Positions 4,659-5,371 of a stretch of 5,371 bases of DNA are shown here, one piece after another. Positions within the stretch are counted from its first letter, which is position 1; every line of letters begins with the position of its first letter. The notes under the pieces are model-generated. The model did no database searches. It worked only from the letters and a program-made list of their open reading frames with translations, and was not told the DNA's origin. The stretch comes from an uncultured Microcoleaceae cyanobacterium (lineage in GTDB: Bacteria > Cyanobacteriota > Cyanobacteriia > Cyanobacteriales > Microcoleaceae): positions 1-5,371 of the forward strand of contig CALKCV010000522.1 of the NCBI GenBank assembly GCA_938083405.1. The letters run 5' to 3'. The position numbers and the translations under genes are program-made.

Positions 4659-5371
4659 ATGGCTTTAACTTTAGAACAATTATTTGACGAACAATGGTAT
4701 CTTGCCAATAACCCCCGCGTTGCCGAAGCAGTCGCCAGCGGCAGGTTGAGTAGCGGACTGTTCCACTTCAGCCGCTTCGGTCAGTTTGAAGGTCGCGACC
4801 CCAGCCCGATTTTCGATACGGCTTTTTATTTGGACGATAACCCCGCCGTGGCAGAGGCGGTGGCGGGCAACCAACTTACGGCGGTTCAGCATTTTATCGA
4901 AAACGGTCAGGTTGAAAATCGCGACCCGAGTCAATTTTTCGAGACTACTTTCTATTTAGACCGCTATGCCGGCGTTGCCGAGGCCGTAGCTGGGGGCGGC
5001 ATAAGCGCGATCGAGCATTTTGTGGAGGACGGTCAGTTTGAGGGTCGCATTCCCCGCCTGTTGTTTAGCGATATTTATATCTTTGGGGATAGTCTCGTCG
5101 ATATTGGCAATACTTTCTCTTTTTCTGGGGGTGTCATTCCCCAGAGTCCGCCGTATTTTGAAGGGCGCTTTAGTAACGGTCCCATTTGGATAGACAATCT
5201 GGCAAACTTGGTGGAAGTGGATCTCGACGGCGATACTAATTTTGCTTTTGGCGGGGCGAGAACGGATAATACTAATAATTTCAGCGACCAGTTGCCAGAA
5301 GGTTTCCCGCCATTGCCTGGGTTGCAAAACCAGATCGAGAGTTTTCTCGGCCAAGCGCCCCAGGCGGATCC
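4659..5371 (+). CDS. GDSL/SGNH-family hydrolase with three N-terminal YLxxNP/FGQFEGR repeats (3'-truncated by the window)
   Basis: The ATG follows an AGGAGA site and the frame stays open for 237 codons to the window end. Residues ~8-132 are three repeats of the family seen in the upstream phosphatase. The GDSL domain starts near 137: block I IFGDSLVDIGNTF (141-153) with nucleophile Ser145, then PPYFEGRFSNGPIW (164-177) and NFAFGGART (194-202), whose glycine fits the block II oxyanion-hole position. This layout resembles plant-type GDSL lipases/esterases and the related bacterial hemolysin-like esterases. The GxND Asn and the DxxH Asp/His should lie beyond the edge, so catalytic competence cannot be judged. 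Family role: hydrolysis of carboxylic esters of lipids or acylated glycans; substrate unknown. No signal peptide is visible, as the repeats start at residue 8. It is probably in an operon with the phosphatase gene. Confidence 0.9.
   Translation, partial: MALTLEQLFDEQWYLANNPRVAEAVASGRLSSGLFHFSRFGQFEGRDPSPIFDTAFYLDDNPAVAEAVAGNQLTAVQHFIENGQVENRDPSQFFETTFYLDRYAGVAEAVAGGGISAIEHFVEDGQFEGRIPRLLFSDIYIFGDSLVDIGNTFSFSGGVIPQSPPYFEGRFSNGPIWIDNLANLVEVDLDGDTNFAFGGARTDNTNNFSDQLPEGFPPLPGLQNQIESFLGQAPQAD
4680..5054 (+). repeat. Three tandem ~41-aa YLxxNP...FGQFEGR modules in the GDSL hydrolase
   Basis: Residues 8-50, 51-91 and 92-132 each carry FD/FE-x-x-x-Phe/Trp-Tyr-Leu, a VAEAV helix, His-Phe and GQF/VE-G/N-R. 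Repeat 2 has GQVENR and repeat 3 replaces the NP with YAG. The copy at 4776-4805 matches 2788-2817 of the phosphatase gene at 27 of 30 bases by my hand alignment, so similarity extends to the DNA level. Confidence 0.85.

Noticed and set aside
4306..4659. 117-codon minus-strand open frame across the gene 2-gene 3 junction
   Set aside because: It is antisense to the phosphatase C-terminus and reads through the palindrome. It has no family signature.
4956..5354. 132-codon minus-strand open frame
   Set aside because: It overlaps the GDSL hydrolase, whose block I and repeat motifs are clear on the plus strand. The antisense peptide shows no domain.
5366..5371. Window ends exactly on a BamHI site (GGATCC)
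   Set aside because: It may reflect a cloning or contig end, but a six-base site at an edge can occur by chance and has no biological meaning here.

Overview
The window looks like cyanobacterial chromosome, most likely from a filamentous, Oscillatoriales-type genome. The evidence is three intact copies of the HIP1 octamer GCGATCGC in 5.4 kb, two short palindromes of the interspersed kind common in these genomes, and protein architectures (NACHT plus pentapeptides plus TPR; tandem 'YLxxNP...HFxxFGQFEGR' repeats) that I associate with such organisms. The assignment comes from recalled family patterns, not from a database search.

The window holds three genes, all on the + strand, two of them cut by the window edges. 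(1) Positions 1-2151 encode the C-terminal 716 codons of a STAND-type NTPase. They start at the Walker B motif of a NACHT domain and run through a helical linker, 18 tandem pentapeptide repeats and a TPR-like tail. Walker A and any N-terminal effector domain lie upstream of the window. (2) Positions 2440-4614 encode a complete 724-aa PhoD-like metallophosphatase preceded by four ~40-aa repeats. (3) Positions 4659-5371 encode the first 237 codons of a GDSL/SGNH-type hydrolase preceded by three repeats of the same family.

Between genes 1 and 2 lies a 288-bp spacer. It holds a 63-bp inverted-repeat element right after gene 1, a likely extended -10 promoter, and an AT-rich leader of about 135 nt with potential RNA structure and an 18-bp direct repeat. 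Genes 2 and 3 are only 44 bp apart, and a perfect palindrome begins inside the gene 2 stop codon. They are probably co-transcribed. Gene 3 has a good Shine-Dalgarno sequence; gene 2 has none that I can see.

The most interesting unit is the gene 2-gene 3 pair: two unrelated hydrolase folds (phosphatase/phosphodiesterase and esterase/lipase) carry the same N-terminal repeat module and no visible signal peptide. This suggests that the module gives both enzymes a shared location, ligand or export route. The gene 2 phosphatase also has Glu where a metal-binding Tyr is expected, and its codon usage changes abruptly about two thirds of the way along. Gene 1 is a plausible intracellular sensor, possibly in phage defence, and nothing visible links it to the two hydrolases.
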